A DNA stretch of 64,000 bases. It comes from Rhabdornis inornatus. Its lineage: Eukaryota > Chordata > Aves > Passeriformes > Rhabdornithidae. Where the stretch lies: positions 1,304,872-1,368,871 of the forward strand of contig VWZS01003656.1 in NCBI GenBank assembly GCA_013397075.1. The letters run 5' to 3'. Each line of letters begins with the position of its first letter. The first letter of the stretch is position 1. Below the pieces are notes generated by a model. That model ran no database searches. It saw only the letters and a program-made list of their open reading frames with translations, and was not told the origin of the DNA. This document shows positions 36,783 through 47,700 of the stretch, piece after piece. The position numbers and the translations under genes are program-made.

Positions 36783-37111
36783 GCATAAATATGAGTGTCT
36801 TTTCTGTCTCTGTGACTGGAGTGTGGGGAGGGTACCCTGGCCAGGGAGGAGGTGGCCCCCTGACGATGTCCCTGCTGTGCTGAGCATCCTGCCCCAGCCC
36901 TGGCACACTGGATTATTATCAACCTCCATGCTGGGAATAGTTTTAACCTGAGCCATAATGAGGACCCAGAGCAGACGGGTGGTACACACCCAGCCCCGGG
37001 TTTCCGGGATGCACCGGCTCGCCTGGAGAGCACCCTTGGGTGCTGTCAGTGCAGGTGTGAGCATCCACAGGTAGGATGGGGGATGGTGGCAGAGGAGGGT
37101 CCTGAGGAAGC

Positions 37112-37566
37112 AGAGGTAAGGCAGGAGGAAGTGGAGTTGGGTTAGGGTTCACATAGTGGTGTGGGTGAGGGCTATGGGTTTCCCCCCTCAGCCCAAGGGT
37201 CCCCTCCATCTCACTGGCTTCCATTTGACCCAGTCTAGTTCAGGTGAGGTGCTGTCATGGGGCTCTAAAGTGGAAGCAAGGCAGTGGGATAGCCCAGCCC
37301 CCATCTGCCACCAACGCCTCCATGGGCTCCAGAGGAGGTGGAGAAGCTGAGCCTGTGGGGGGATCTTGGCTGATCCCAGACCCTGGGGGGCAGGTGGTTT
37401 CTTGAGGGTTTATTTTATTCTCCTTTTGCCAGGGTTTATTTTATTCTCCTTTTGCCCCCAGTTTGGGTCTCCACTAAGGCTGGAGGGTGATGTCAAGTGG
37501 GGCAGAGGCCCCCAGGCCCCTTACCAGAGTGCTAGGCTTGCCATATAATTGCGGATGGGGCATAAT
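37112..37566 (+). repeat. First copy of a 455-base perfect direct duplication
   Basis: This segment is identical over its full length, as far as I can read, to 37696-38150. It ends exactly at a single N (37567). It contains an internal tandem duplication of a 26-base unit (37406-37431 and 37432-37457). Perfect identity and N-bounded edges favour an assembly artefact over a biological duplication. Confidence 0.9.
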
Positions 37567-37695
37567 NCGGTCCCCCCTGGGCCGATTTGGGGGGGTCCGG
37601 GATTTGGGGGGGCAGCGGCGGCTCTGGAGCTCCGTGCGGCGCTTTAGGGATGTTTCGGGGGCACTTCGGGAAGGTCCTGCGAATGCAGAGGTCCN
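37567..37695. other. Island of 127 bases between two single Ns
   Basis: Sequence 37568-37694 is bounded by an N on both sides and sits between the two identical 455-base copies. It is CpG- and G-rich, with 'gcgctttagggatgtttcgg' type phrases that resemble the G-rich tandem repeat at 38371-38640. It therefore probably belongs to that repeat and was placed here by scaffolding or gap filling. Confidence 0.7.
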
Positions 37696-38150
37696 AGAGG
37701 TAAGGCAGGAGGAAGTGGAGTTGGGTTAGGGTTCACATAGTGGTGTGGGTGAGGGCTATGGGTTTCCCCCCTCAGCCCAAGGGTCCCCTCCATCTCACTG
37801 GCTTCCATTTGACCCAGTCTAGTTCAGGTGAGGTGCTGTCATGGGGCTCTAAAGTGGAAGCAAGGCAGTGGGATAGCCCAGCCCCCATCTGCCACCAACG
37901 CCTCCATGGGCTCCAGAGGAGGTGGAGAAGCTGAGCCTGTGGGGGGATCTTGGCTGATCCCAGACCCTGGGGGGCAGGTGGTTTCTTGAGGGTTTATTTT
38001 ATTCTCCTTTTGCCAGGGTTTATTTTATTCTCCTTTTGCCCCCAGTTTGGGTCTCCACTAAGGCTGGAGGGTGATGTCAAGTGGGGCAGAGGCCCCCAGG
38101 CCCCTTACCAGAGTGCTAGGCTTGCCATATAATTGCGGATGGGGCATAAT
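37696..38150 (+). repeat. Second copy of the 455-base duplication
   Basis: Begins directly after the N at 37695 and matches 37112-37566 with a constant offset of 584. After 38150 the sequence continues into unrelated unique DNA, so this is probably the correctly joined copy on the right side. Confidence 0.9.
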
Positions 38151-38370
38151 CTAGAGGGTTTTTCACCCTAGAGGCCTGGGGATACTTTGGGGGTTCAGAG
38201 CCCTGAGACGGGAGGCTTGGCTGGAGGAGAGAAGGGGATGAGCTCCAGGAATGCTCCGGAACGGCCGCGACTGGGAATGTACCGGGCGGGGGTGCCCCGG
38301 GCGAGGGTGCCCAGAGCGGGGCGCCCCCGCGTCCCGGCCCCNGGCTCAATGAGGTAGTTGAGGGGATCGC

Positions 38371-38640
38371 GGGGCACTTTAGGGGTGCTTCAGGGGAGAG
38401 CTATGGGGCAGTGCAGGCCTAGGCGTGCCGTGGGGCACTTTGAGGGTGTTTTGGAGCACTTTGGGGGTGGTTTAGGAGCACTTTAGGGGCGGGGTAGTGC
38501 AGCAGAGGCCCAGGAGCGCCGTGAAGCATTTTAGGGGTGTCACGGGGAACTTTGGGATGGTTTAGGGCAGTGTGGGGGAGCTGTAGGGCAGTGGGGCCCG
38601 CGGGCACCATGGAGCAGTTCAGGGTGCTGTGGGGTTGGGA
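38371..38640. repeat. G-rich degenerate minisatellite
   Basis: Variants of the phrase 'gggcactttaggggtg' recur at about 38373, 38435, 38455, 38480, 38525 and 38545, mixed with 'ctgtggggcagtg' type phrases. Many GGG/GGGG runs on the + strand make G-quadruplexes possible and explain sequencing trouble here (single N at 38342). The long open frame that starts at 38629 on the + strand is a by-product of G/C richness. Confidence 0.7.
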
Positions 38641-40752
38641 TGGGTGGAAGCACCGTGGGACGGGCTTGGCGCTTTGGGGCTCAGTGGGTCAGGGGAAGGC
38701 GGGAGGGAGGACGAGGGGGGGGCGTTGAGGTGCAAGGGGGACAGCAGCATCATCGAGAGAACCTTAGGATGCCGGGGGCCTGGAGAGGGGCACAGCCGGG
38801 CATGGATGGTGTCCGTCCCACATGTGCTGGGTATGTGGGGAGGGACGGGGACTGACCCTGATTCCCCCTGCCCTGGAGTGGCCCTGCGATACCGTCGGGG
38901 CACGGGGGTCCTCGGGGACCCGGAATCTGCACAGCAGCTCAGGATGGGGGGTCTCGCCGAGCAGGGACCGAGTGTTCCCTTGCCATGTAGGGGTCGGAAC
39001 GGTGGGATCCGGCAACGCTGTGTTCCGGCCGGAGTGGCTGGAGGTGACGCCACCCCAGTTGGTGACTGGTTTTACTGGGTGGCTGGAGGCCGGACTGGGC
39101 ACTCCCTCCCTCCGCGGCCGGCGGTGGAACCCTCTCGGCAGGCCGGGGGGCTGGGGGGAGGGAGAAGATGGAGTCTGTTCCCACCGCCTGCCTGGCGGGG
39201 CCCCAGCAGTGACCGTGTCTCCTCCAGGCTGTGCAGGGACCCACTGTCCCCTGGGCTGTCCGTCCCCTTGACCTGCACATCCTGGGGGAGTTTCGCTGGG
39301 GTAAGGTACTATGTCTTGGCTGGCTGGGCTGGGGGGCCATTAGATGTCCCTTTGGTGTTCCTGATCCCTGATTCCTGTTCCTCTGGCAGCAGCAGGTCCC
39401 CAGTGGCGGGCTCTTGTCCCCACCACACTTTCCGGGGTGACCACAGCCCACCCTGGGTGCCCGGAGCAGAGCACCCGCCGCCGGGCTCCCCTGTCACCTT
39501 CAGTGCCACGCTGGCACCACCTGCCTTGTCCCTGCCGGCTGTGGGACTTGGGGAGGGAGGGGGCAGCGGGGACCGCGGGGGACCCTGCTGCCCTTCAGCC
39601 CCCTGCCCCCTGACCCCCTCCTCTTCCTCTTCCCCGCTTCAGGGGCCGGCGGAGCCCTGTTCACGGTGCGGGGGCCCGAGAAGAGCGGACGGATGGGCAG
39701 CAGCTGGCGAGGTGAGCGGAGCTGTTGAGGAGGGGGGTCCCCCACCTGCCCACCCAAGGGTATCACAAGCACGGTGTGAGGTCACGGTGCCTGGGAATGA
39801 CACGTGCCGGTGGGGGTGACGGTGGCGGGGGGGTTGGCTCGCCGGCATCTTTCTCCTGCTCGCCCCTCCCCGGGCTCTGGCAGGCGGATTGATTTCAGGT
39901 GACAGCTCGGCGGGCGAGACCGTGCGGGCAGCGCCGCCCCCCCGCCCGCGCCCTGTGCCAGCCGCAGCCAAGTGCGAGATGCGATGAGGCAGCAGGGGAT
40001 GGATCCGGCTCGTCGGCCGGCTCCCGTCACGCGGGCGTATGGCGTGGGTTGGGGCAGGGGGAGTCACAGCAGAGACCGGCAGAACCCCCCCAACTGGAGG
40101 GGGCCGGCTCAAGCCTCCGAGCGTTGTGGCTGGGAAAGAGCCTGGTGCCCACTTGGCAGCATCCCCCTTGGCGGCCCTCTCCAGGGAACCCTATGCCCCA
40201 CTGTGGATGGTTTGAGGTGGAAAGCAGGCTCTGTGGGGTCACTGCTGAGGTGGGGGCTATGGGGCAGAGGAGGTGGCTGACCCTGGTGTGTGGGGCTGTT
40301 CCCTGGTCTCTGTGAGGCTGCATTGGTAGGTGCCCATGGGGCAGACAAGCGGGCAGGCTGCCTGTGAGCCGGCTCTCTGCAGGCCTCTCGGGATTCGCCT
40401 CCAGTCCTGGCACGCTTCCCGTGGCAGGGTCACGCCAGGGCACGGCATGAGGCAGGACTGCATCGCCACTGCCCTACAATGCCACCAGCACCCCGCAGCC
40501 CCTGGCAGCCCCAGGCTGCTCCATTGGGGTGCTGAGGCCAACTTGGGGGTTGCTAGTACCACTTCTCCCAACTAATCCTGGTTTTGTTCTTGATCATTTG
40601 GCATCTCCTTCTGCCCCTGGGCCAATCTTCACCTATAAGATTGGGAATGGTGACTGGGGACCTGGGGATTCCCCTGTGCCCACCTGGGCGTGTGGTGGGG
40701 CACTGTTGTCAGTGTCCATGGCTCTCTAATGCCCTGTTTCCCTTTCCTGCAG
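38641..40752 (+). promoter_or_regulatory. LZTS2: GC-rich region upstream of LZTS2 with probable promoter and 5' UTR exon
   Basis: The first coding exon of LZTS2 opens with an acceptor at 40752/40753, so at least one non-coding exon lies upstream. CpG is dense from about 39540 to 40030, and a consensus donor (GGCGAG then GTGAGC) sits at 39711/39712. I could not fix the transcription start. Large open frames in this region (38629-39819 on the + strand and several on the minus strand) have no splice partners and low-complexity composition, and I do not regard them as genes. Confidence 0.4.
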
Positions 40753-40791
40753 GCTGCCCACGTGCCCCTGCCTGCCGGGGGCCCCCCCGCC

Positions 40792-43602
40792 ATGGCCATC
40801 GTGCAGACGCTGCCAGTGCCCCTTGAGGCTGTTGCTGAGGGGGCCACACAGCTCCACACCACCACCTGCTCACCCCCTGCTGCCATGGGCAGCGTGGGCA
40901 GCCTCCTGCCTGTCCGGCCTCACCACGAGTGCACAAGTGATGGGGACCACTCCACTGCCTCCTTCTGCAAGCAGGAGGGGCTACTCCGGGCCACTCCTGA
41001 GGAGCCTCGTGTGTCTGTGCCCGGTGTCACTCACTCCTACGCCAATGGGGGCTTCTGTGGCGACTGGCTTGATGCCTCTTCTCCTGCCAGCCCTTGTAGT
41101 GACTCAGATGATCTCCGTGATGACCAAGCACCAAGTGATCACCTTCGGGGGCCACCCCCCAAGCTCGTACCTGTCTCTGGCAAGCTGGAAGAGGTGGGGG
41201 GGGAGCAGCAGCATGGTGGGTGGGTGTGTGCTACAGTCTTGATTTTACAGCCTGTGCCACACTGGGACTGTTGGCTCAGATGTGTGAAATGGGATCATAT
41301 GGCCACACTTCTGGTGTCCCTGGGGAAGTGGCAATCCATATGCTCTTAATGTCCCCTCCGTCATGCCAAGGTGTTTGGGGAGCTCACCTGGACACCCATG
41401 GAAAGGCAATGAAGTGGGTGGTGATTGGCCTCTGTCTCCTTTGGGGTGTGAAGGCATCAGGGTTGGGGGCACCCACTGTAACATTCCTAGGCAGCCCTTC
41501 TTGTGGCTAATGGGTCCTCCCCAACCCCTCACTCTCCCCTCTTTTCCTTGCAGAATGTGGAGAAGACTCTGATCCGCCCTATGGCCTTCAAGCCAGTGGT
41601 ACCCAAGCTTCGGAATGCCCAGCCAGGCACACGCCTGGGGCTCTCAGAGAGCCAGGTGAACCTCACCCACTTGCTGGGTGCTGAGAAGCCTGGGTCTCTG
41701 AGCTGCCGTGCCAGCACCCTCTCGGACTCGGGGCGCAACTCCCTCTCCAGCCTGCCCACCTATAGCACAGGCTGCAGCCAGCACCCAGAGGTGGGTGCCC
41801 TGCCGATCACCCCTCATGGCCCCCTTGACCCTCTGGGGAGCTGCCGCCCCTCCAACTCGGACAGCGGGCGCTCATCCTCCAGCAAGAGCACGGGCTCGCT
41901 GAGTGGCCGGGGCCGGCCCTCCTCGGAGAGTGGCTCCTGCGGGCGCTCTCCTCTGCCTAGCGAGGAGGCCATGCTGGTGCGGGAGCTGGAGGACAAGCTG
42001 CGGGAGAGGGAGGCCGAGCTGCGGCTCCTGCGTGACAGCGTGGATGAAAACGAGGTGGCCATCTGCCAGGTATGTCCCTGGTGTCTGCATGTCCTGTACA
42101 TGTCTCCCTTCCTGGAGACAGGTGTGGACATACCCCCTGGTTGGGAGTAGGGACTCACTTTGGGGACCCATTACAGAGCGTTGTAGGGGGATACTTTTTC
42201 CTGTAGGTATGGGTATGTGGGTTTTTCCCACCAGCTGGGTCATCCTATGTAGTCTATGGGGGAGCCCTGTATGGCCCATGGGACCAGTTGTACAGACTGG
42301 GGTGCCTTATCTTGGGATGCCATTTTTTGAATGAGCCTGGGACCTGTGGCTTCTCCCTGCTTGTGATGGAGCTGGAGGAGCTGTATAGGCTCTGGGGGTG
42401 CTAACATGGGGGGCCCATCATGCAGAAGGATCGGTGAGCACAAGGAGGTGTGTACCACCACATCGCACTCTTCCTGGATCCTTCCTCCATCTGGAGATGT
42501 GCTGCCCCCTCCTTGTAATGCCAATCTTGGAGATGGCAAGTGAAGTGGGAGGGTGCTGTGCTGCCCTCCCAGCACTTGTGCATCCCCTGGCCCAGGTGTT
42601 TGAGGAGAAGCAGCGTCGGTGTGAGCAGGAGCTGGAGGGGCTGCGGCAGCGCTGTGCGGCCCAGGCACGGCAGGCGGCCCACGCAGTGCATCGGGGGCAG
42701 CAGGTCCTGCAGCTCCAGGTGCTGCAGCTGCAGCAGGAGAAGAAGCAGCTGCAGGAGGACTTGACCCAGCTGCTGCAGGAGCGTGAACTGCTGGAGCGTC
42801 GCTGTGCCTCCTTCCAGCGGGAGCGCACTGAGTTGGCACCCCGGCTAGAGGAGACCAAGTGGGAGGTGAGTCACCCAGCAGTGCCAGGCATGTCAGGGGG
42901 TGCAGGCTGTGGCTGGGGGGTCCTGGCTGACACCTGAACCCCATTGTCCCCACAGGTGTGCCAGAAATCTGGGGAAATCTCTCTGCTGAAGCAGCAGCTA
43001 AAGGAAGCGCAGGCGGAGCTGGCGCAGCGGGGCGCTGAGCTGCTGGGGCTGCGGGCTCAGCTGCGGGAGGCACGGGCGCAGCTGCAGGCAGGCGAGTGGC
43101 GGGCTCNCTGGAGCTGGAGGTCTGTGCCAACGAACTGCAGCGCCGCAAGAGCGAGGCCGACCTCTTCCGCGCCAAAGCCGGCCGGCTCGAGCAGGAGGTG
43201 GTGGGGCTGCGGGAAGCTGCCCGCGGGCGATACCCACCAGGCACTGCTGAAGGTTGCCTCCCAGCTGGTGAAGGATGCCCCTCAGTCAGCGAGGAGCCCC
43301 GGGGCAGTGTGGGGTTGCGGCGGCAGCTGGAGCGGCTGCGTGCGGAGGTGGCCCTGGAGCGGCGGCGTGGGCAGGAGCAGCGGGATGCCTTCGAGCAGGA
43401 ACGCGGCACGTGGCAGGGCGAGAAGGAGCGGGTCATCCGCTACCAGAAGCAGCTGCAATACAGCTACATCCAGATGTACCGGCGCAACCGGCGGCTTGAG
43501 CAGCGGCTCCAGCAGCTCCGGCTTCAGGGCGAGGACCCCCTGCCCGAGCCCTGTGACCCACCTGACCCACCCTTTGAGGAGATAACAGCCACTGAGATCT
43601 GA
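40792..43602 (+). CDS. LZTS2: Leucine zipper putative tumor suppressor 2 (LAPSER1), frame broken by an N
   Basis: Exons 40792-41193, 41554-42069, 42596-42865 and 42956-43602. The N-terminus MAIVQTLPVPLE, the GPPPKLVPVSGKLE motif, SDSGRNSLSSLPTYSTG, DSGRSSSSKSTGSL and the coiled-coil Fez1 domain in the last two exons (EETKWEVCQKSGEISLLKQQLKE, then RVIRYQKQLQYSYIQMYRRNR, ending EITATEI) identify LZTS2. Family knowledge: it sits at centrosome and midbody, restrains katanin and promotes beta-catenin nuclear export. The C-terminal ATEI fits a class I PDZ ligand. At 43107 a single N leaves the upstream and downstream coding segments out of frame. Compared with mammalian LZTS2 about 11 residues are missing there, so the N probably hides a short collapsed gap, not a mutation. 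About 610 residues are readable. Confidence 0.95.
43107..43107. other. Single N with lost bases inside the LZTS2 coiled coil
   Basis: The coding phase before the N (ending ...GEWRA plus one base) and after it (starting LELEVCANELQ) differ by one base if the N counts as one. Both sides match the LZTS2 coiled coil, so bases are missing from the assembly. The surrounding 120 bases are over 70% G+C. Confidence 0.85.
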
Positions 43603-44428
43603 GATGCTGCCTGCCCTTGCCCCATGCTTGGAGGGCTGATGGGGCTTCCTGCCCCTGTGATTTTGGGAGCTGTGGGGGGCCCCTGCTCTTCCCCAGCTCT
43701 GCAAACTGCTGCCACTGTGAAGGGGCAGGGGAGACCACAGGTGCTGCCCCCTCCCCAGTATTGAGGTCTTGGGGTGAGGGTGTATCGGTGCCCACAGTGA
43801 GGGGTGCCTGTGAGATGTGGGGTCAGGTGGGTGCTGAGTCCTGGCCTTGGGGCCGCCCGAAACTGGTTTCTGCTGATCCTCTTAGCTCCTGGGGATTAGC
43901 CGCACTGGCTTCAGCCAGGGTCACCTTGGGCAGGGGGAGGGCTGACTTGTCCCCTCCCTCTCATCCCTGCTGGCGCTGTCACCCAGTCACTCGGCGTGTG
44001 CCCTGTCTCTGCCCATGCCAGCCTCCCTCATGCCCCTTTGTGTGTTTGTCAGGGAATTTGTTTCTGTGCCATTTTAAATAACTCTATTTTTATAGGACCT
44101 ACGAAAACATATCACCCTCTCCCAGCTCACACCTCAGCAGTCTGTGTCCCCTCACCCCTGCCACAGGGCAGCTTGCCCTCAGTGCCTTTCCCATGCTCTT
44201 GACCCCAGCATCCCTCTGTTTCCCCCCCAAAAAAGCCCATGCCTCTGTGATGCCCAGCCTGCCAGGGGAGAGGGGCGTGGTGCTCCATGTGCTAGCTGGG
44301 GACACCCCCAGGGATGGGCAGAGGTGGGGGGCCCTGATGGGCACCCACGGGGGTCAAACCAAAGGAAAAGTCTGGCTGTGTCCAGCTGTGGCTTGGTCAC
44401 CCCTGGCTCCAGGGGGGGATTTTTGTAC

Positions 44429-44434
44429 TTTATT
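44429..44434 (-). terminator. PDZD7: Candidate PDZD7 poly(A) signal
   Basis: Minus-strand AATAAA about 310 bases beyond the PDZD7 stop; I saw no other AATAAA or ATTAAA on that strand between 44746 and here. If used, the PDZD7 3' end runs under the LZTS2 3' UTR. No strong GT-rich downstream element is visible, so confidence is moderate. Confidence 0.5.
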
Positions 44435-44490
44435 TCAGTCACGTCTCGTTCCCAGAGCCTGGCTCATCAATGTACCACCCGGAAACGGCG

Positions 44491-44496
44491 ATTAAA
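44491..44496 (+). terminator. LZTS2: LZTS2 poly(A) signal
   Basis: ATTAAA is followed by a T-rich/GT-rich stretch (about 44509-44521 and 44530-44536). It gives an LZTS2 3' UTR of about 0.9 kb. It faces the PDZD7 3' end. Confidence 0.65.
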
Positions 44497-44745
44497 AACA
44501 AGCCCCTGGCTGTGGTTTTTTCAGGATTCTGCGTGTCCAGAGCAGGGTCAGGGACCACCTGCCCTTCCCCTGTGTTGACAGTGCTGCCCTCCCTTGGGTC
44601 CTGCAGTGGGCAGCTGCTGCATGCTTTGGGGCAGGTCTGGCCCTCACACCCTCTGGCTGCACTGAGACCAGCCACATCTCAGTGCAGGAATGAGCCATCT
44701 GGCTCCTCTGGAACACAGCATGGCTCTTCAAATAGGGGTGCAGCA

Positions 44746-47700
44746 TCACTCCGGTGGTGGTCCAGGCACCCGCACCACCAGCTCCATGGGCTCCTTGGCT
44801 TTATTACGGTAGGCCTGGCGGATGATGTCCACGGCCCTCTGGTGCGTGACATTCTGCAGGCTCTCCCCGTCCACCGACACCAGCTCCTGCCCGGCCTGGA
44901 TCCCAGAAGAGAAGGCCACAGGATGAAGTGCAGCTACTTTTGGGCTGCCGGGGACTGCTAGCAACCCAGTAGCACCAGGGGATGGGAGTGTCTGGATGTC
45001 TGCCCACCCCTGGCATGTGGTGGGACCCCTGTACCTTGAGGATGCCACTGAGGAAGGCAGCTCCACCAGGGAAGATCTTCTCAATCTTCACCACTGGTTG
45101 TGCCCTTGACTCAATACCACCAGAGATGCTGATGCCTGCAAGGGAGCCACCAGACCCTCACACCTGGGTAGGCTGGGAACCCCACCCACTCCCAAGCACG
45201 GCACCACCTTTCCCTGGGGAGCTGCACCTCTGTCTTGCCCTATTTTGGTAGGTCCTACAGAGATGAGGGACTGGGGCAGGGACAGCTCTTCCCCCCCATT
45301 CTTATTTTGGAGGAATGCTCTGGGGTTTGCCCCTTGCCAAGAGGATGCCACCCATCCCACTGATGCTGGTGCCAGAAGGGTCCTCACCCCACCCATGTGC
45401 CACCCACTCATGTGCCACCCACCCAGTGAGTGCTTCAGCTTGGAGAGGGTGACAGTGAGCAGATGATACTCTTCCTCCTCCTCTTCCTCCCTGCCAGCAT
45501 CTTCAGGGCCATTGGTGGCTGCCCCAGCCCTTGCCTCATCCCCTGGCCCCCCAAAGAGAGGGGCAAGAGGGGGCCATGCCCGCTGGGGCTTCCCCAGCCT
45601 TTCGGCTTCTCTGTTGGGCGCTGTCCTGGGGGATTCCTTGCGCCAGGTGGCCCGGGGGCTGCGAGAGTGCCCATGCCCCTTGCCAGGGGAGGGCTCAGCC
45701 AGCAGCCAGTTGGGGGGCTGAGGGCCAAGGGTGGGCAGGGGCCAGCTGGCAGAGGCATAGGCATCCACTGGCACGTCAGGGAGTGGGGTGTAGGTGCGAG
45801 GGTGAGGCCGGCGGGGGCTGGGGGAGGCTCTTGGACGGGCTGGGCTCGCCTGCTGCTCCCCAGCTTCCTCCGGCTCTGGGGTCCCTGCTGGCTTCAGCAG
45901 GAATCCGCCCCGATAGTCTGCAATGAGAGGGACTCAGGAATCTCCTCAGGAATCCACAAGCCTGCTCCCTGTGACCCCTGCCACACCAGCCTCCCATGAG
46001 TACCCCAAAGCCCTGGGTCCTTTGCCACCTAGGGCCCCAGATCTTCCTCATCCAGGGACCCCTAGACACCCCAGCTCTCTGCAAGCTGTGTCTCTCCATA
46101 TCCTCCTCCCCAAGAATGCCAGCACTCAAGATCCACAGACTATGCTGCTCCCAGTCTTCCCAACACCCAGGTACACCAGATGCCTTCTTCCCTGGGAGCC
46201 CCGGCACACAGGTATCCCAACTCCCTTTCTCCCCTGCCAAACTCCCTCCACCCTGTCCCCACTGGGCAGCCCAGTGTCCAGGCAGACCCTACAGATGGCA
46301 CTTACCAGGCACTGGTGTGATGAGGTGTCTCTTGGGGGGTACGTCATGGTGGGCTGGGCGGAGGGCAGGTGAGCGCACTGCAGTCAGGGAGAACTCCCAG
46401 TCACCTCCTGAGCTGCACCCACCCTTGACCACTACCTGCCTCCAGTAAAGGTCCCTGGGGGGCTGGGATCTACCTGAGCGGCTCTTTAGGGCATCAAAAG
46501 CTTCCAGTTCCAGGGGCATCACCATGCTGTCAAACCTGCCCAGGTCTGTAGGGGTCACCACGCTCCTGCCAAGGCAAAAAGGTGGGGACAGGCTGTAGCA
46601 GCCTCTGAGGTGGAGTGTGATCAGGGCTGAGAAGCATGTGTGAGGCTCCACTTCAATCACACCAGGATGGGCAATATTTGAGTTCCTAGATATTTCCTAG
46701 CAGCACTTGCCTCACGTCCCGCAGCAGCAGGACCTTCTCGGGCCGGTCCAGGATGGCCAGCAGTGGCCGTACCAAATCCTCCACGCTGCCCTCGTGCAGG
46801 TACTGCAAGCACAGGAGGGGGATCAGTGGATGGATGCCCCCTCAGCCGTTCCTTGGTTTACATCCCAGAGTTAAGCATGGGCACAGAGTGCTCACCATGC
46901 CCCTAGGATGCAGGAGCTTTCCAGGGACAAGCCCAGGGTGGCAGCGCTGCCCTGTCTGTGCTCTGCCTGCACCCTGCCTTCGGTGCATACCCGGGAGCAG
47001 TGGCGGAGCACGGCTGTCACCTCATCGGGGCTGAGGAGACGTGCAGCAGTGTCCTGGATGTGCGGGAGCCGGGCTTCAGGGTCGCTACCGTTGGGCTGCA
47101 GGGTGGCGATGCCCATGGGGCCCAAGATGCTGGCACGTCGGCTTTTCTCTGGGGAAGGCACAACAGGGAGGGGTGGCCAGCGGGGCAAGGACTGCCCCAG
47201 CCAGCCCAGAGAGCTCCCCATCCCCCCTACCCCAGCAGCTCACTCCACACCAGAACGGGACAGATGCAAGCAGTGCAGGGCCAGGCACATGCAGAGCCTG
47301 CCCCACACCCCCCCCAGGCACACGGGCACCCCCGTTACCCCGCTTCAAGCTCCGGATGACAAACTTCTGCACAGCGCCTACTGCAAGGGAGATGGAGAGC
47401 AGTGAGTGCCCAGGGCAGACAGCAGCATCACTGCCCACTGTCAAAACTGCATGCTTGGGGAATCCCTCCCTCTGCCCCCTTCATGCCAGGGATGCCACAA
47501 CAGGTCCATAGAAGGGGGAACAGTCCCAGGTCGAGTCTCACTCTGCCCTATCACCCAGGCTGATACCTCTGTCCCCGTCAGAGCGCCCTGGGGACTTGGT
47601 GCGTGCCCGGCGATCAGAGCCAGGGGCCTCCTGGCTCGGGGGCGCCCAGCTCTGGCTGGTGGCACGGCCCCCCTTGAAAAAGAGGTTGACAAGGGTCTTG

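Noticed and set aside
38629..39819. 396-residue + strand frame in the G-rich region before LZTS2
   Set aside because: Low-complexity Gly/Ser/Pro composition from the repeat and CpG region; no conserved motif or splice partner.
42240..43436. 398-residue minus-strand frame under LZTS2
   Set aside because: Shadow of the GC-rich coiled-coil exons; alanine/proline/serine-rich with no domain and it runs through the N.
44801..44806. AATAAA on the minus strand inside the last PDZD7 exon
   Set aside because: It is the conserved Asn-Lys codon pair of PDZ3 (AYRNKAKEP) and precedes the stop, so it is unlikely to be the main poly(A) signal.
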